NCBI RefSeq assembly: GCF_000011365.1
Contig: NC_004463.1
Coordinates: forward strand, 4,202,001-4,266,000
Source: Bradyrhizobium diazoefficiens USDA 110
Lineage (GTDB): Bacteria; Pseudomonadota; Alphaproteobacteria; Rhizobiales; Xanthobacteraceae
Direction of reading: 5' to 3'
Length of the DNA: 64,000 bases
The position numbers and the translations under genes were made by a program. Shown piece by piece: positions 8,897 through 18,837 of this stretch. How positions within the stretch are numbered: position 1 is the first letter of the stretch; the number at the start of each line of letters is the position of its first letter. Below the pieces are notes generated by a model. It was not told the origin of the DNA. It did no database searches and saw only the letters and a list, made by a program, of their open reading frames with translations.

Positions 8897-9721
8897 ATGC
8901 AGATGAATGACAAGACGGTCCTGATTACTGGCTCGACCGACGGCGTCGGCCGCTACGTCGCGCGCCGGCTGGCGGCCGAGTGCGCGAAGGTCCTGATCCA
9001 CGGCCGCGATGCGGCGCGCGCAAAGACGCTGATCGACGAGATCGTGAAAGCCGGTCATGCCGCGCCGATCTTCTATCAGGCGGACCTGTCGTCGATGTCG
9101 GGCACGCGCGCACTCGCGGAAGCCGTGAAACGTGATCACCAGCGTCTCGACGTCTTCGTCAGCAACGCCGGCATCGGCTCGCAGAGTGACGGGCCGCAGC
9201 GTCAGGTCAGCGCCGACGGTCATGAGCTGCGCTTCGCCGTCAATTATCTCTCCGGCTTCCTCCTCGCCCATCTCTTGCTGCCGCTGCTGAAGGCCGCGGC
9301 GCCGTCGCGCATCGTCAACGTCGCCTCGCTCGGCCAGCATCCGATCGACTTCGACGACGTCATGATCACCAAGGGCTATAGCGGCTCGCGCGCCTATGCG
9401 CAGAGCAAGCTCGCGCAGATCATGTTCACGATCGATTTCGCCGAGGAAGTGAAGGGCGCGGGTGTCACCGTGAACTCGCTGCATCCGGCGACCTACATGA
9501 ACACCACCATGGTGCGGGCCGGCGGCATCACGCCGATCTCGACGGTGGAGCAGGGCGGCGCGGCGATCCTGCGCCTCGTCGAGGGCGACGACGTCGCAGG
9601 CAAGAGCGGATTGTTCTTCAACGGCATCAATGAGGCGCGCGCCAATCCGCAAGCCTACGATGCCGACGCACGCAAGCGTCTGCGCGCGCTCAGCCTGGAA
9701 CTGGTGGGCATCTCGTCTTAG
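8897..9721 (+). CDS. Short-chain dehydrogenase/reductase (SDR)
   Basis: The 274-residue product is an NAD(P)-dependent oxidoreductase. The Rossmann glycine motif GSTDGVGRYVA is near residue 13, the NAG motif appears as FVSNAGIGS, a serine lies in RIVNVASLG, and the catalytic Y-x3-K is AYAQSKLAQI. The Ser-Tyr-Lys set looks complete. The extended substrate region resembles retinol-dehydrogenase-like/WWOX-type SDRs, so the substrate is open. ATG 8897 is supported by CGGAGGG immediately upstream; the longer open frame from 8795 lacks this. Confidence 0.85.
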   Translation: MQMNDKTVLITGSTDGVGRYVARRLAAECAKVLIHGRDAARAKTLIDEIVKAGHAAPIFYQADLSSMSGTRALAEAVKRDHQRLDVFVSNAGIGSQSDGPQRQVSADGHELRFAVNYLSGFLLAHLLLPLLKAAAPSRIVNVASLGQHPIDFDDVMITKGYSGSRAYAQSKLAQIMFTIDFAEEVKGAGVTVNSLHPATYMNTTMVRAGGITPISTVEQGGAAILRLVEGDDVAGKSGLFFNGINEARANPQAYDADARKRLRALSLELVGISS

Positions 9722-9934
9722 CCCCGCGCAAACATGGTTAGCGAAGTGTTGAGATTCCCGTCGGAGGTCGGCAAAGCCGGCTTTCTCCCGGCGCGCTGCG
9801 CCGGTCCGGCGCGCCGGCTCAACTTAACCTTTACGCGGCTTTAAGGGCGGCCCTCTAGGGTTTCCGATGCGGTTCGGGGTTGGGCCGCGCCAGCGGCCAG
9901 GACGGCCGTTGTTGCGTACGCGTTGGAGTCTCTC

Positions 9935-10708
9935 ATGGATATCATGACCGGCGTTGGGCTCACGGCGGGCATCATCGTCATCGCAGCGATGATCTTCATG
10001 GGCGGCGACCTCCACATGTTCATCTCCGAACATGCGATGATCATCATCTTCGGCGGCTCGATCTCCGCCACCATGATCCGCTTTCCGCTCAGCGCGCTCC
10101 TGCACGGCCTTCCGCTCGGCGCCAAGTTCGCCTTCACCATGAGCCGGCTGTCGGCGCACGACCTCGTTGACGAACTCGCCCGCATCGCCGAGATCGCCCG
10201 CAAGCAGGGTCCGGTGGGTCTCGAAAAGGTCGAGACCGACGAGCCGTTCCTCGCCAAGGGCATCCGCTATGTCGCCGACGGTTACGACCTCGACTTCATC
10301 CGCGACAATCTCGAGCGCGACCGTGACAACTTCCTGATGCACCTCGACGAGGGCAGCAAGATCTATCGTGCCATCGGCGACTGCGCCCCGGCCTTCGGCA
10401 TGATCGGCACCCTGATCGGCATGGTGCAGATGTTCGCGAACATGACCGACCCTTCCAAGCTCGGCCCGTTCATGGCGACCGCGCTGCTCGCAACGCTTTA
10501 CGGCGCGCTCGTCGCGAACCTGTTCTGTCTGCCGATCGCCGACAAGCTGCACGGCAAGCTGCTGGATGAAGAGACCAACCGCACCCTGATCATCGACGGC
10601 ATCCTGATGATCCGCGACTCCAAGAGCCCGACGCTGGTGCGCGAAATGCTGCTGGCCTATCTGCCGGAGAAGCATCGCCACGCCGAAGGCGAGCCGGTGC
10701 CGGCGTAA
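9935..10708 (+). CDS. motA: MotA/PomA-type stator protein
   Basis: A 257-residue membrane protein of the MotA/TolQ/ExbB superfamily with four predicted helices. The hallmark C-terminal pair is present: APAFGMIGTLIGMVQMFANM (about residues 150-170) and MATALLATLYGALVANLFCLPIADKL (about 182-207). A charged cytoplasmic loop (residues 70-140) contains the motor-interaction region. The size fits PomA-like stators. The partner motB-like gene follows after 24 nt, giving a two-gene stator operon separate from any flagellar gene here. GGAG lies about 8 nt before the ATG. Confidence 0.85.
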   Translation: MDIMTGVGLTAGIIVIAAMIFMGGDLHMFISEHAMIIIFGGSISATMIRFPLSALLHGLPLGAKFAFTMSRLSAHDLVDELARIAEIARKQGPVGLEKVETDEPFLAKGIRYVADGYDLDFIRDNLERDRDNFLMHLDEGSKIYRAIGDCAPAFGMIGTLIGMVQMFANMTDPSKLGPFMATALLATLYGALVANLFCLPIADKLHGKLLDEETNRTLIIDGILMIRDSKSPTLVREMLLAYLPEKHRHAEGEPVPA

Positions 10709-10732
10709 CGCCGCCCGCCGGGACAGACAGCC

Positions 10733-11563
10733 ATGGCCAAGAAGAAGCGCGGCGATGCTCACGGGGGCGGTCACGGCTGGTTCGTGACCTTCGCCGATTT
10801 GATGGGCCTGATGATGAGCTTCTTCGTGATGCTCGTCGCGTTCTCGACGCAGGACGCCAACAAGCTCAAGATCGTCGCCGGTTCGATGCGCGACGCCTTC
10901 GGCGTGCAGAGCGAAGCGCGCTACGCCGGCATCGTCGAGTCCGACGGCCTGCCGACGCGCCCGCGGCTGAAGAACGTCGATCATATCCAGCCCGAGGATG
11001 CCTCCAACACGCCGACCCCGGACCAGGAGGACCGCGACCGCACGTCGGGGGCGAAGATCAAGGTCGACCGCAATTTCGCGCTCGCCGCGGCCTCGCTGCG
11101 GCAGGCCTTGCAGGACATGCCGGAACTGACCGAGATGTCCAAGCACATCATGTTCGAGGAGACCAAGCAGGGTCTCAATCTCGAAATCGTCGACCAGGAC
11201 GGCCGCTCGATGTTCGCCGACGGCTCCAAGGTGCCCTATGACCGCACCCGCCGCCTGGTCGAGAAGCTGGCGATTCCGCTCAAGGCCACGCCGCTCCGCG
11301 TCTCCATCGCCGGCCACACCGCGGCCGGCTTCGTGCCGACCCGTAGCGACTACGGTGCCTTCGATCTATCCGCCGACCGCGCCAATGCCGTGCGGCAGAT
11401 CCTCGAGCGCGAGGGCCTGCCGGCCTCGCACATCTTCGCCGTCTCCGGCAAGGCGGACACCCAGCCGCTGTTTCCGGACGATCCCTCGCTGGCCGCCAAC
11501 CGGCGCGTGACCATCACCCTGATGCGCGAGGATCCGCCGCTGCCGCCGAATTTGAAGCCGTAG
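10733..11563 (+). CDS. motB: MotB-type stator protein with OmpA domain
   Basis: The 276-residue protein has a short basic N-terminus, a single transmembrane helix with the ion-binding Asp (VTFADLMGLMMSFFVML, Asp22), a long polar linker and a C-terminal OmpA-like peptidoglycan-binding domain (VSIAGHTAAG ... LSADRANAVRQILEREG ... NRRVTITLM). It forms the ion channel with the MotA-type protein encoded just upstream. Which flagellar system it drives cannot be told from this window. Confidence 0.87.
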   Translation: MAKKKRGDAHGGGHGWFVTFADLMGLMMSFFVMLVAFSTQDANKLKIVAGSMRDAFGVQSEARYAGIVESDGLPTRPRLKNVDHIQPEDASNTPTPDQEDRDRTSGAKIKVDRNFALAAASLRQALQDMPELTEMSKHIMFEETKQGLNLEIVDQDGRSMFADGSKVPYDRTRRLVEKLAIPLKATPLRVSIAGHTAAGFVPTRSDYGAFDLSADRANAVRQILEREGLPASHIFAVSGKADTQPLFPDDPSLAANRRVTITLMREDPPLPPNLKP

Positions 11564-11631
11564 GCATGATCCGGAGAAGTGGGCACCGGTTCTCCTTCGC
11601 GACAAACGCGACACGCGTTTGCGCGGGGATC
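11563..11631. repeat. Intergenic repeat, family D copy 2
   Basis: GCATGATCCGGAGAAGTGGGCACCGG at the left end and GGGATCATG at the right end frame an internal CGCGTTTG-type hairpin. It is a diverged relative of the element at 7601-7652. It sits at the end of the stator operon. Confidence 0.6.
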
Positions 11632-11819
11632 ATGTCCAAACGATAAGCCCCTTGCGCTACCATCTTACCTGAGGCATCTCGTCGCGCAGGCGACGAGCGT
11701 GGCTGCGCCGTCACAGCATTCGGCCCGGCGCCTGCTAAGGTGGGGTGCCGATTGACAGGCGCGCCGGAAGCGTCAAAAGGCGCCGGATCAAATTCAGGGA
11801 CGAAGCGTTTTCCATCCAC

Positions 11820-13718
11820 ATGACGGCGAGCATCACATCGACCGAGACCCAGGAAGGGCCGGTCACATCGGGCTTTTGGGCGCTCACGCTCGGGAGCATC
11901 GGTGTCGTTTTCGGCGACATCGGCACCTCGCCGCTCTACGCATTCCACGAGGCGGTGCGGGGCGCGGCCCATGGCGAGCCGGTCACGCGGGTCATGGTGC
12001 TCGGCGTGCTCTCGCTGATCCTGTGGGCGCTGCTGATCGTCGTTACCGCCAAATACGTCCTGCTGCTCTTGCGCGCCGACAACAACGGGGAGGGCGGTAC
12101 GCTCTCGCTGATGGCGCTCGGCCAGCGTGCGCTCGGGCGGCGAAGCTGGTTCCTGCTCGCGCTCGGCGTGGTCGGCGCCTCCATGTTCATCGGCGATTCC
12201 ATGATCACGCCGGCGATCTCGGTGCTGTCGGCGGTCGAGGGCTTGAAGCTCGCGACGCCCGCCCTGGAGCACTACGTCGTGCCGCTCACCGTCCTCATCC
12301 TGGTGCTGCTGTTCGCGGTCCAAAGCAAGGGGACCGCGCTGGTGGCCTCGGCCTTCGGGCCGGTGATGGTGGTCTGGTTCACGTGTATTGCGGTGATGGG
12401 CGCCGTCCACATCGCCGACGATCCGTCGGTACTTGCCGCGATCAATCCCTATTACGCGCTGCAATTCCTGCTGTCGCACGGCACGATCGGCCTGGTGACG
12501 CTGGGCGCCGTGTTCCTGGCGGTGACCGGCGGAGAGGCGCTCTACGCCGATCTCGGTCATTTCGGCCGCAAGCCGATCCAGGCGGCCTGGATGTTCTTCG
12601 TGCTGCCCTCGCTCTTGATCAACTATTTCGGCCAGGGCGCGCTGGTGCTGTCCGATCCCAGCGCGATCGAGCATTCCTTCTATCGCATGGTGCCCGAGCA
12701 TCTGGTGCTGCCGCTGGTCGGTCTTGCGACGGCGGCGACCGTGATCGCGAGCCAGGCGGTGATCACCGGCGCCTATTCGCTGGTCTATCAAGCCGTGCAG
12801 CTCGGCCTGCTGCCGCGCTTCGAGGTGCGCTACACCTCCGAAAGCCATGCCGGCCAGATCTATCTGCCGCGCGTCAACCGGCTGCTGCTGATCGGCGTGA
12901 TGCTGCTGGTGCTGTTGTTCCACACCCCCAGCAATCTGGCTTCGGCCTATGGCATCGCGGTCTCCACCACCATGGTCGCCGACGGCATCATGGGCTTCGT
13001 CGTGATCTGGAAATTGTGGAACTGGCGCGCGGCTACGGCGGCTGCCGTGATCCTGCCCTTCGTCGTCGTGGACATGAGCTTCTTCAGCGCCAATCTGCTC
13101 AAGCTGCTGGAGGGCGCCTGGGTGCCGCTGCTGTTCGGCGCAGCCATGGCGGGGACGATCTGGACCTGGCGGCGGGGCTCGGGAATCCTGATCCAGAAGA
13201 CGCGCCGGATCGAGGTGCCGCTGGACGATCTGATCCGGAGCCTGGAGAAGCGGCCGCCGCATATCGTCAAGGGCACGGCGGTGTTCCTGACCAGCGATCC
13301 ATCCTTCGTGCCGACCGCGCTGCTGCACAACCTCAAGCACAACAAGGTGCTGCACGAGCACAACGTGGTCCTGACCATCGAGACCGCGCATACGCCGCGG
13401 GTCGATCTGTCGGAGCGGTTCCGCATGGAGAAGATCAGCGACAAGTTCTCCAAGGTCCGCCTGCGCTTCGGCTTCATGGAGCAGCCGAACGTCCCCAAGG
13501 CTCTCGCGATCGCGCGCAAGCAGGGCTGGCAGTTCGACATCATGTCGACGTCGTTCTTCGTGTCGCGGCGGTCGCTGAAGGCCTCGGCGCAGTCAGGCAT
13601 GCCGCTCTGGCAGGACCACCTGTTCATCGCGCTAAGCCGGTCCGCCAACGACGCCACCGACTATTTCCAGATTCCCACGGGGCGGGTGGTTGAAGTCGGC
13701 ACCCAAGTCACCATCTGA
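11820..13718 (+). CDS. kup: KUP-type potassium uptake protein 1
   Basis: A 632-residue KUP/HAK potassium-proton symporter. About 12 hydrophobic helices occupy residues 20-470. The family signature [19 protein letters not shown] is near residue 32, and [18 protein letters not shown] near residue 100. The C-terminal 150 residues form the soluble domain ([28 protein letters not shown]). The ATG at 11820 matches the family start; the frame is open 75 nt further upstream. A close paralogue lies immediately downstream in tandem. Confidence 0.92.
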   Translation: MTASITSTETQEGPVTSGFWALTLGSIGVVFGDIGTSPLYAFHEAVRGAAHGEPVTRVMVLGVLSLILWALLIVVTAKYVLLLLRADNNGEGGTLSLMALGQRALGRRSWFLLALGVVGASMFIGDSMITPAISVLSAVEGLKLATPALEHYVVPLTVLILVLLFAVQSKGTALVASAFGPVMVVWFTCIAVMGAVHIADDPSVLAAINPYYALQFLLSHGTIGLVTLGAVFLAVTGGEALYADLGHFGRKPIQAAWMFFVLPSLLINYFGQGALVLSDPSAIEHSFYRMVPEHLVLPLVGLATAATVIASQAVITGAYSLVYQAVQLGLLPRFEVRYTSESHAGQIYLPRVNRLLLIGVMLLVLLFHTPSNLASAYGIAVSTTMVADGIMGFVVIWKLWNWRAATAAAVILPFVVVDMSFFSANLLKLLEGAWVPLLFGAAMAGTIWTWRRGSGILIQKTRRIEVPLDDLIRSLEKRPPHIVKGTAVFLTSDPSFVPTALLHNLKHNKVLHEHNVVLTIETAHTPRVDLSERFRMEKISDKFSKVRLRFGFMEQPNVPKALAIARKQGWQFDIMSTSFFVSRRSLKASAQSGMPLWQDHLFIALSRSANDATDYFQIPTGRVVEVGTQVTI

Positions 13719-13733
13719 ACGCAATTGGCGGAT

Positions 13734-13752
13734 CCATGCAAAATTTGCATGG
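13734..13752. promoter_or_regulatory. 19-bp perfect palindrome between the two kup genes
   Basis: CCATGCAAA-A-TTTGCATGG is a 9-bp perfect inverted repeat with a single central base, about 107 nt upstream of the kup2 start. It could be a regulator-binding site or a small hairpin; no family of regulator is recognised. Confidence 0.45.
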
Positions 13753-13858
13753 CGAGGGCCCAAAAACGGGCTAGGCTATGCCGACAGCGCAGGACTATAA
13801 GCCCGCGCTCTTCCGCCGTTGTGCAGTGAAGCATTTTTAGAGGCCACCGGGCTCTCCC

Positions 13859-15790
13859 ATGACAAGCGACGTAGCAGTTCCCGCCCCGGAAACGGCGGCG
13901 GCCAATGGCCATGGCGAGGCCCACACCACGGCCGGTTTCGGCGCGCTGACGCTCGGCAGCATCGGCGTGGTCTATGGCGACATCGGCACCAGTCCGCTCT
14001 ACGCGTTCCGCGAGGCCGTGACGGCGGCCTCCTCGGGCACCGACGGGCTCGCCACGCCGGCGGCCGTGCTCGGCGTGCTCTCCCTGATCCTGTGGGCGCT
14101 CATCGTCGTGGTGACGCTCAAATACGTCGTGATCCTGCTCCGCGCCGACAACAACGGCGAGGGCGGTACCCTCGCGCTGATGGCGCTGGCCCAGCGCGCG
14201 GTCGGCACCGGCGGGGCGACCATCGTCCTGCTCGGCATCATCTCCGGGGCCCTGTTCTACGGCGACGCCGTCATCACCCCCGCGCTTTCGGTGCTGTCGG
14301 CGATCGAAGGCATGAAGGACGTCACGCTGCGGTTCGAGCCCTACATCGTGCCGCTGACCGTAATCATCCTGGTCGGCCTGTTCGCCGTGCAGTCGCGCGG
14401 CACCGCCCGCGTCGCCGCCTTTTTTGGCCCGATCATGTGCGTCTGGTTCGCGGTCATTGCTGTGGCGGCGATCCATCCGATCATCGCGCAGCCGCAAGTG
14501 CTGTTCGCGCTGAACCCGCTCTATGCCGTATCCTTCATGCTCCACCACGGCATCATCGGCTTCGTGACGCTGGGCGCGGTGTTCCTGGCGGTCACCGGTG
14601 CCGAGGCGCTCTATGCCGACCTCGGCCATTTCGGCAAACGGCCGATCCAGACCGCCTGGCTGTTCATCGTGCTGCCATCGCTGGCGCTGAACTATCTGGG
14701 GCAGGGGGCGCTCGTGCTCGGTGATCCCGGGGCGATCGAGAGCCCGTTCTTCCAGTTGTTTCCGCAAGGCTGGATCCGTGGCGCCATGGTCGTGCTCGCC
14801 ACCGCCGCCACCGTCATCGCAAGCCAGGCCGTCATCACCGGCGCCTATTCGCTGACACGCCAGGCGATCCAGCTCGGGCTGCTGCCGCGCTTTGAAATTC
14901 GCCATACGTCTGAAGCCCATTCCGGCCAGATCTTCATCCCGCGCATCAACCAGCTCCTGCTGGTCGCGGTGGTGCTCCTGGTGCTGCTGTTCCGCTCCTC
15001 GAGCGCGCTGGCGTCCGCCTACGGCATCTCCGTCACCGGCACCATGGTGGTCACGGCGATGATGGGCTTCGTCGTGATCTGGAAGGTCTGGCGGTGGTCG
15101 CCGCTCGCGGCGGCCGCGCTCATCGCGCCCTTCCTGTTCCTCGACCTGACCTTCCTGGCCGCCAACCTGCTCAAGGTGTTCGAGGGCGGCTGGGTGCCGC
15201 TCGCCCTCGGCGCGCTCATGATCATCCTGATGTATACGTGGCGGCGCGGCAGCCGGCTGCTGTTCGAGAAATCGCGCAAGCTCGAGTTCCCGCTCGCCGA
15301 CCTCGTGGCCATGCTGGAGAAGCGGCCGCCGCAACGCGTGCCCGGAACCGCCGTGTTCCTGACCTCGGACCCGCTCAGTGCCCCGACCGCGCTGATGCAT
15401 AGTCTGAAGCACTACAAAGTGCTGCACGAGAAGAATGTCATTCTCACCATCGAGACCGCGCAGACCCCGCGGATCGACCCGGCCGAGCGCGTCAGGCTGG
15501 AGCAGATCAGCCCGACCTTCTCCAAGGTGACGCTGAAGTTCGGGTTCATGGAATCGCCCAACGTGCCGAAGGCGCTGGCGATCGCCCGCAAGCTCGGCTG
15601 GCAGTTCGACATCATGTCGACCTCGTTCTTCCTGTCGCGCAGGGCGCTGAAGCCCGCCGCCCATTCCGGCATGCCGCGTTGGCAGGACCGGCTGTTCATC
15701 TCGCTCAGCCGCTCCGCCAACGACGCCACCGACTATTTCCAGATCCCTAGCGGCCGCGTGGTCGAGGTCGGAACGCAGGTGACGATCTAG
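13859..15790 (+). CDS. kup: KUP-type potassium uptake protein 2
   Basis: A 643-residue paralogue of the preceding gene, with the same [11 protein letters not shown] and [18 protein letters not shown] motifs and the same soluble C-terminal domain ending in [12 protein letters not shown]. The N-terminal 20 residues ([23 protein letters not shown] region) are specific to this copy. The two products are similar along their whole length, consistent with an old tandem duplication. The 140-nt gap with a palindrome suggests separate control of the second copy. Confidence 0.92.
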
Positions 15791-15822
15791 GGTCCGGGCT
15801 GGCGCACGTCCGTTTCCACTGC

Positions 15823-15915
15823 TGTCATTGACCGGGCGATCCAGTATTCCAGAGACGGCAAGGGGATACGGCGAGGCCGCGGCGTATTGGATTCCCCGCC
15901 TTCGCGGGGAATGAC
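15823..15915. repeat. Intergenic palindromic repeat, family B-like copy
   Basis: The element starts GTCATTGACCGGGCGATCCAGTATTCC and ends ATTCCCCGCCTTCGCGGGGAATGAC, with complementary ATCCAGTATTCC/GTATTGGAT internal arms. It shares the GTCATT...AATGAC ends with the elements at 2360 and 46303 but has a different core. It fills most of the 299-nt gap after kup2. Confidence 0.65.
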
Positions 15916-16089
15916 ACCGAATGCGTGGTGAGGGCATCCTGAACGCCGGACTTCAAGTCGCTGCGATTTAGCTTTAACTTGCGCCGCGCGGCTCAAGCCT
16001 TTGGAGCGCTTGATTTTCGTCTCCCGAGAGGCGAGGTTGCCGCCCGCCGGGATCGCCCCGGCATGCGGCTCGCGACGTTGGAGGATGAT

Positions 16090-16416
16090 GTGGCAAATCA
16101 AGTACAGGATCTGACCCCGGACGAGGTCTCCAAGGGTGTCGCGGAGGGACGCTATCTGCTCGTCGACGTCCGCGAGCCGAACGAAGTCGACGCCGAGGCC
16201 TATCCCTACGGCGTCGTGGTTCCGCTCTCGACCTTCGACCCCAAGGCGATCCCCGATCCCCAAGGCAAGCAGGTCGTGTTCGCCTGCCGCTCCGGCAAGC
16301 GCTCGGTGACGGCCTCGCTCGCGGCGCAGGCGGCGGGCCTGCCTTACGACAAGCATCTGGCCGGCGGCATGCTGGGCTGGAAGGCGGCAGGTCTTCCCAG
16401 CAAGGTCGGTGGCTGA
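16090..16416 (+). CDS. Rhodanese-like domain protein
   Basis: A single rhodanese domain of 108 residues with the active-site loop VFACRSGKRS (Cys66), followed by GMLGWKAAGLP, the usual C-terminal element. Such single-domain proteins carry persulfide sulfur in the cytoplasm. I chose the GTG at 16090, which has GGAGG 5-6 nt upstream, over an ATG at 16063. The aminotransferase gene begins 8 nt after its stop, so the two are likely cotranscribed. Confidence 0.85.
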   Translation: MANQVQDLTPDEVSKGVAEGRYLLVDVREPNEVDAEAYPYGVVVPLSTFDPKAIPDPQGKQVVFACRSGKRSVTASLAAQAAGLPYDKHLAGGMLGWKAAGLPSKVGG

Positions 16417-16424
16417 TCCGGCCG

Positions 16425-17603
16425 ATGTCCAAGAGCTCGTCCCTGAACAAGGTCTTCGCCGACCTTCCCGTCACTATCTTTGAGGCGATGTCGCAGGCCG
16501 CGCGCGACAACGCCGCCATCAATCTCGGCCAAGGCTTTCCTGACGATCCCGGCCCCGAGGACATCCGCCGCGCCGCGGCTGACGCCTCGCTGAACGGCTA
16601 CAACCAGTACCCGTCGATGATGGGCCTGCCGGAGCTGCGCCAGGCGATCGCAACCCATTACGGCCACTGGCACGGCCTCAAGCTCGATCCGATGAGCGAG
16701 GTGATGGTCACCTCCGGCGGCACCGAGGCGCTGACCTCGGCCATCCTCGCGGTGGTGCAGCCCGGCGACGAGGTGGTCTGCTTCCAGCCGGTCTATGATT
16801 CCTACCTGCCGATCATCCGCCAGGCCGGCGGTATTCCGCGCCTCGTCCGGCTCGAGCCGCCGCACTGGCGGCTGAATGAGGACATGCTGAAAAGCGTCTT
16901 CAATTCAAAGACCAAGGCGGTGCTCTTCAACAATCCCTTAAATCCCTCCGCGGTGGTCTATCCGCGCGAGGACCTCGAGCTCTTGGCGCGCTACTGCCAG
17001 GAGTTCGACGTCATCGCGATCTGCGACGAGGTCTGGGAGCACGTCACCTTCGACGAGCACAAGCACATCCCGCTGATCACCATCCCGGGCATGCGCGAGC
17101 GCACCATCAAGGTCGGCTCGGCCGGCAAGATATTCTCGCTGACGGGGTGGAAGATCGGCTTCGTCTGCGCCGCGCCGCCGCTCTTGCGCGTCGCCGCCAA
17201 GGTGCACCAGTTCCTGACCTTCACCACCGCGCCGAACCTGCAGGCCGCCGTCGCCTATGGCCTCGGCAAGTCCGACGACTACTTCCTGTCGATGCGCAAG
17301 GACCTGACCCGGAGCAGGGACCGGCTGACCAAGGGTCTCGAAAGCCTCGGCTTCCCCGTGCTGAAGTCGCAAGGGACCTACTTCCTCACCGTCGACCTGT
17401 CGCCGCTCGGGCTCAACGAGAGCGATACCGAGTTCTGCTGGCGGATCGTGAAGGACTACAAGGTCGCGGCGATCCCGGTCTCGGCGTTCTACGAGCAGGA
17501 CCCCGTGACCTCGGTGGTGCGCTTCTGCTTCGCCAAGAAGGACCAGACGCTTGACACCGCCTTGGAGCGGCTGTCGGACGCCGTGCGTGGACGCAAGAGG
17601 TAG
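16425..17603 (+). CDS. PLP-dependent aminotransferase, class I/II
   Basis: The 392-residue fold-type I aminotransferase has LGQGFPDDPGPEDI near the N-terminus, the VTSGGTEAL phosphate-cradle motif, NNPLNPSAVVY, and the Schiff-base lysine in SAGKIFSLTGWKIGF (Lys235). The arginine-containing VVRFCFAKKDQTL near the C-terminus is typical. The closest recognisable group is methionine/kynurenine aminotransferase-like (YbdL/KAT type). It lies in a likely operon with the rhodanese and directly before a polyamine-type binding protein (6 nt gap). Confidence 0.87.
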   Translation: MSKSSSLNKVFADLPVTIFEAMSQAARDNAAINLGQGFPDDPGPEDIRRAAADASLNGYNQYPSMMGLPELRQAIATHYGHWHGLKLDPMSEVMVTSGGTEALTSAILAVVQPGDEVVCFQPVYDSYLPIIRQAGGIPRLVRLEPPHWRLNEDMLKSVFNSKTKAVLFNNPLNPSAVVYPREDLELLARYCQEFDVIAICDEVWEHVTFDEHKHIPLITIPGMRERTIKVGSAGKIFSLTGWKIGFVCAAPPLLRVAAKVHQFLTFTTAPNLQAAVAYGLGKSDDYFLSMRKDLTRSRDRLTKGLESLGFPVLKSQGTYFLTVDLSPLGLNESDTEFCWRIVKDYKVAAIPVSAFYEQDPVTSVVRFCFAKKDQTLDTALERLSDAVRGRKR

Positions 17604-17609
17604 ACAGAG

Positions 17610-18734
17610 ATGACGAACGTCGGCCGCTCCGGACTTCGCTTTGGCCTTGGCTTTGGCCTCGCGATCGCCGCTGCGCTGACGTTGCTCTCCGCCCCCGCAG
17701 GCGCCGAGGAGCGGGTCGTCAACTTCTACAACTGGTCCAACTACATGGCGCCTGATGTCCTTGAGGCCTTCACCAAGGAGACCGGCATCAAGGTGGTCTA
17801 CGACACGTTCGACGCCAACGAGACGCTGGAGACGCGCCTGATGGCCGGCAAGTCCGGCTACGACGTCGTGGTGCCGACTGCCTATTTCCTCCAGCGCCAG
17901 ATCAAGGCCAACATCTTCCAGAAGCTCGACAAGTCGAGGCTGCCGAACCTTAGCCATGCCTGGCCTGTCGTGACGCAGCGCCTCGGCATCTACGACCCCG
18001 GCAACGTCTACGCCGCCAACTACATGTGGGGCACCACGGGCATCGGCTACAACGTCGCCAAGGTGAAGCAGATCCTCGGACCCGACGCGAAGATCGACAG
18101 CTGGGACATCGTCTTCAAGCCGGAGAACCTCGCCAAGTTCAAAGACTGCGGCGTGCACATGCTCGACTCCGCCGACGACATCTTTCCGGCGGCGCTGAGC
18201 TATCTCGGGCTCGATCCGAACTCGACCAAGCAGGCGGACCTCGAGAAGGCCGCCGATGCCGTCGCCAAGGTTCGCCCGTCCGTGCGCAAGTTCCACTCGT
18301 CCGAATATCTGAGCGCGCTTGCCACCGGCGAGATCTGTTTCGTGGTCGGCTGGTCCGGCGACATCATGCAGGCCCGCGCCCGCGCTGCGGAAGCCAAGAG
18401 CGGCGTCGAGATCGGCTACACGATCCCGAAGGAGGGCGCGCAGATGTTCTTCGACAATCTCGCGATCCCCGCGGATGCCAAGAACGTCAGCGAAGCCTAT
18501 GAGCTGATCAACTATCTCTACCGCCCGGACGTCGCCGCCAAGAACTCGGACTTCCTGTCCTATGCCAACGGCAACCTCGCCAGCCAGAAGCTGGTCGATC
18601 CGAAAATCCTGGGCGACAAGAACATCTATCCGGACGAAGCGACGCTCGCAAAACTGTTCGTCATCACGGCGCGTGAGCCGGCGACCCAGCGCATCATCAA
18701 CCGGCTCTGGACCAAGGTGAAGACGGGGCGCTGA
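17610..18734 (+). CDS. Putrescine/spermidine-type ABC substrate-binding protein (PotF/PotD family)
   Basis: The 374-residue periplasmic protein has a signal peptide with a hydrophobic core (FGLAIAAALTLLSAPAGA, cleavage near residue 32), then the family motif RVVNFYNWSNYMAPDVLEAF. YDVVVPTAYFLQRQIKANIFQKLDKSRLPN and YAANYMWGTTGIGYNV are typical of PotF-type receptors. No permease or ATPase gene lies nearby, so it either serves a transporter encoded elsewhere or acts as an orphan receptor. It follows the aminotransferase by 6 nt, hinting at joint polyamine or amine metabolism. Confidence 0.85.
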   Translation: MTNVGRSGLRFGLGFGLAIAAALTLLSAPAGAEERVVNFYNWSNYMAPDVLEAFTKETGIKVVYDTFDANETLETRLMAGKSGYDVVVPTAYFLQRQIKANIFQKLDKSRLPNLSHAWPVVTQRLGIYDPGNVYAANYMWGTTGIGYNVAKVKQILGPDAKIDSWDIVFKPENLAKFKDCGVHMLDSADDIFPAALSYLGLDPNSTKQADLEKAADAVAKVRPSVRKFHSSEYLSALATGEICFVVGWSGDIMQARARAAEAKSGVEIGYTIPKEGAQMFFDNLAIPADAKNVSEAYELINYLYRPDVAAKNSDFLSYANGNLASQKLVDPKILGDKNIYPDEATLAKLFVITAREPATQRIINRLWTKVKTGR

Positions 18735-18746
18735 CGTGCGGCACCC

Positions 18747-18830
18747 GTCATTGCGAGCGAAGCGAAGCAATCCAGAATCGATTCGCGGAGACGCTCTGGA
18801 TTGCTTCGCCGCTTCGCTCCTCGCAATGAC
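18747..18830. repeat. Intergenic palindromic repeat, family C copy 1
   Basis: The element runs from GTCATTGCGAGCGAAGCGAAGC to its near complement GCTTCGCTCCTCGCAATGAC. A second copy lies at 30505-30582. It sits between the convergent potF-like and lpxXL genes. Confidence 0.8.
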
Positions 18831-18837
18831 GGCGTAG

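Noticed and set aside
13661..15937. 758-codon minus-strand open frame across kup2
   Set aside because: Antisense to a clear KUP transporter; low-complexity charged translation.
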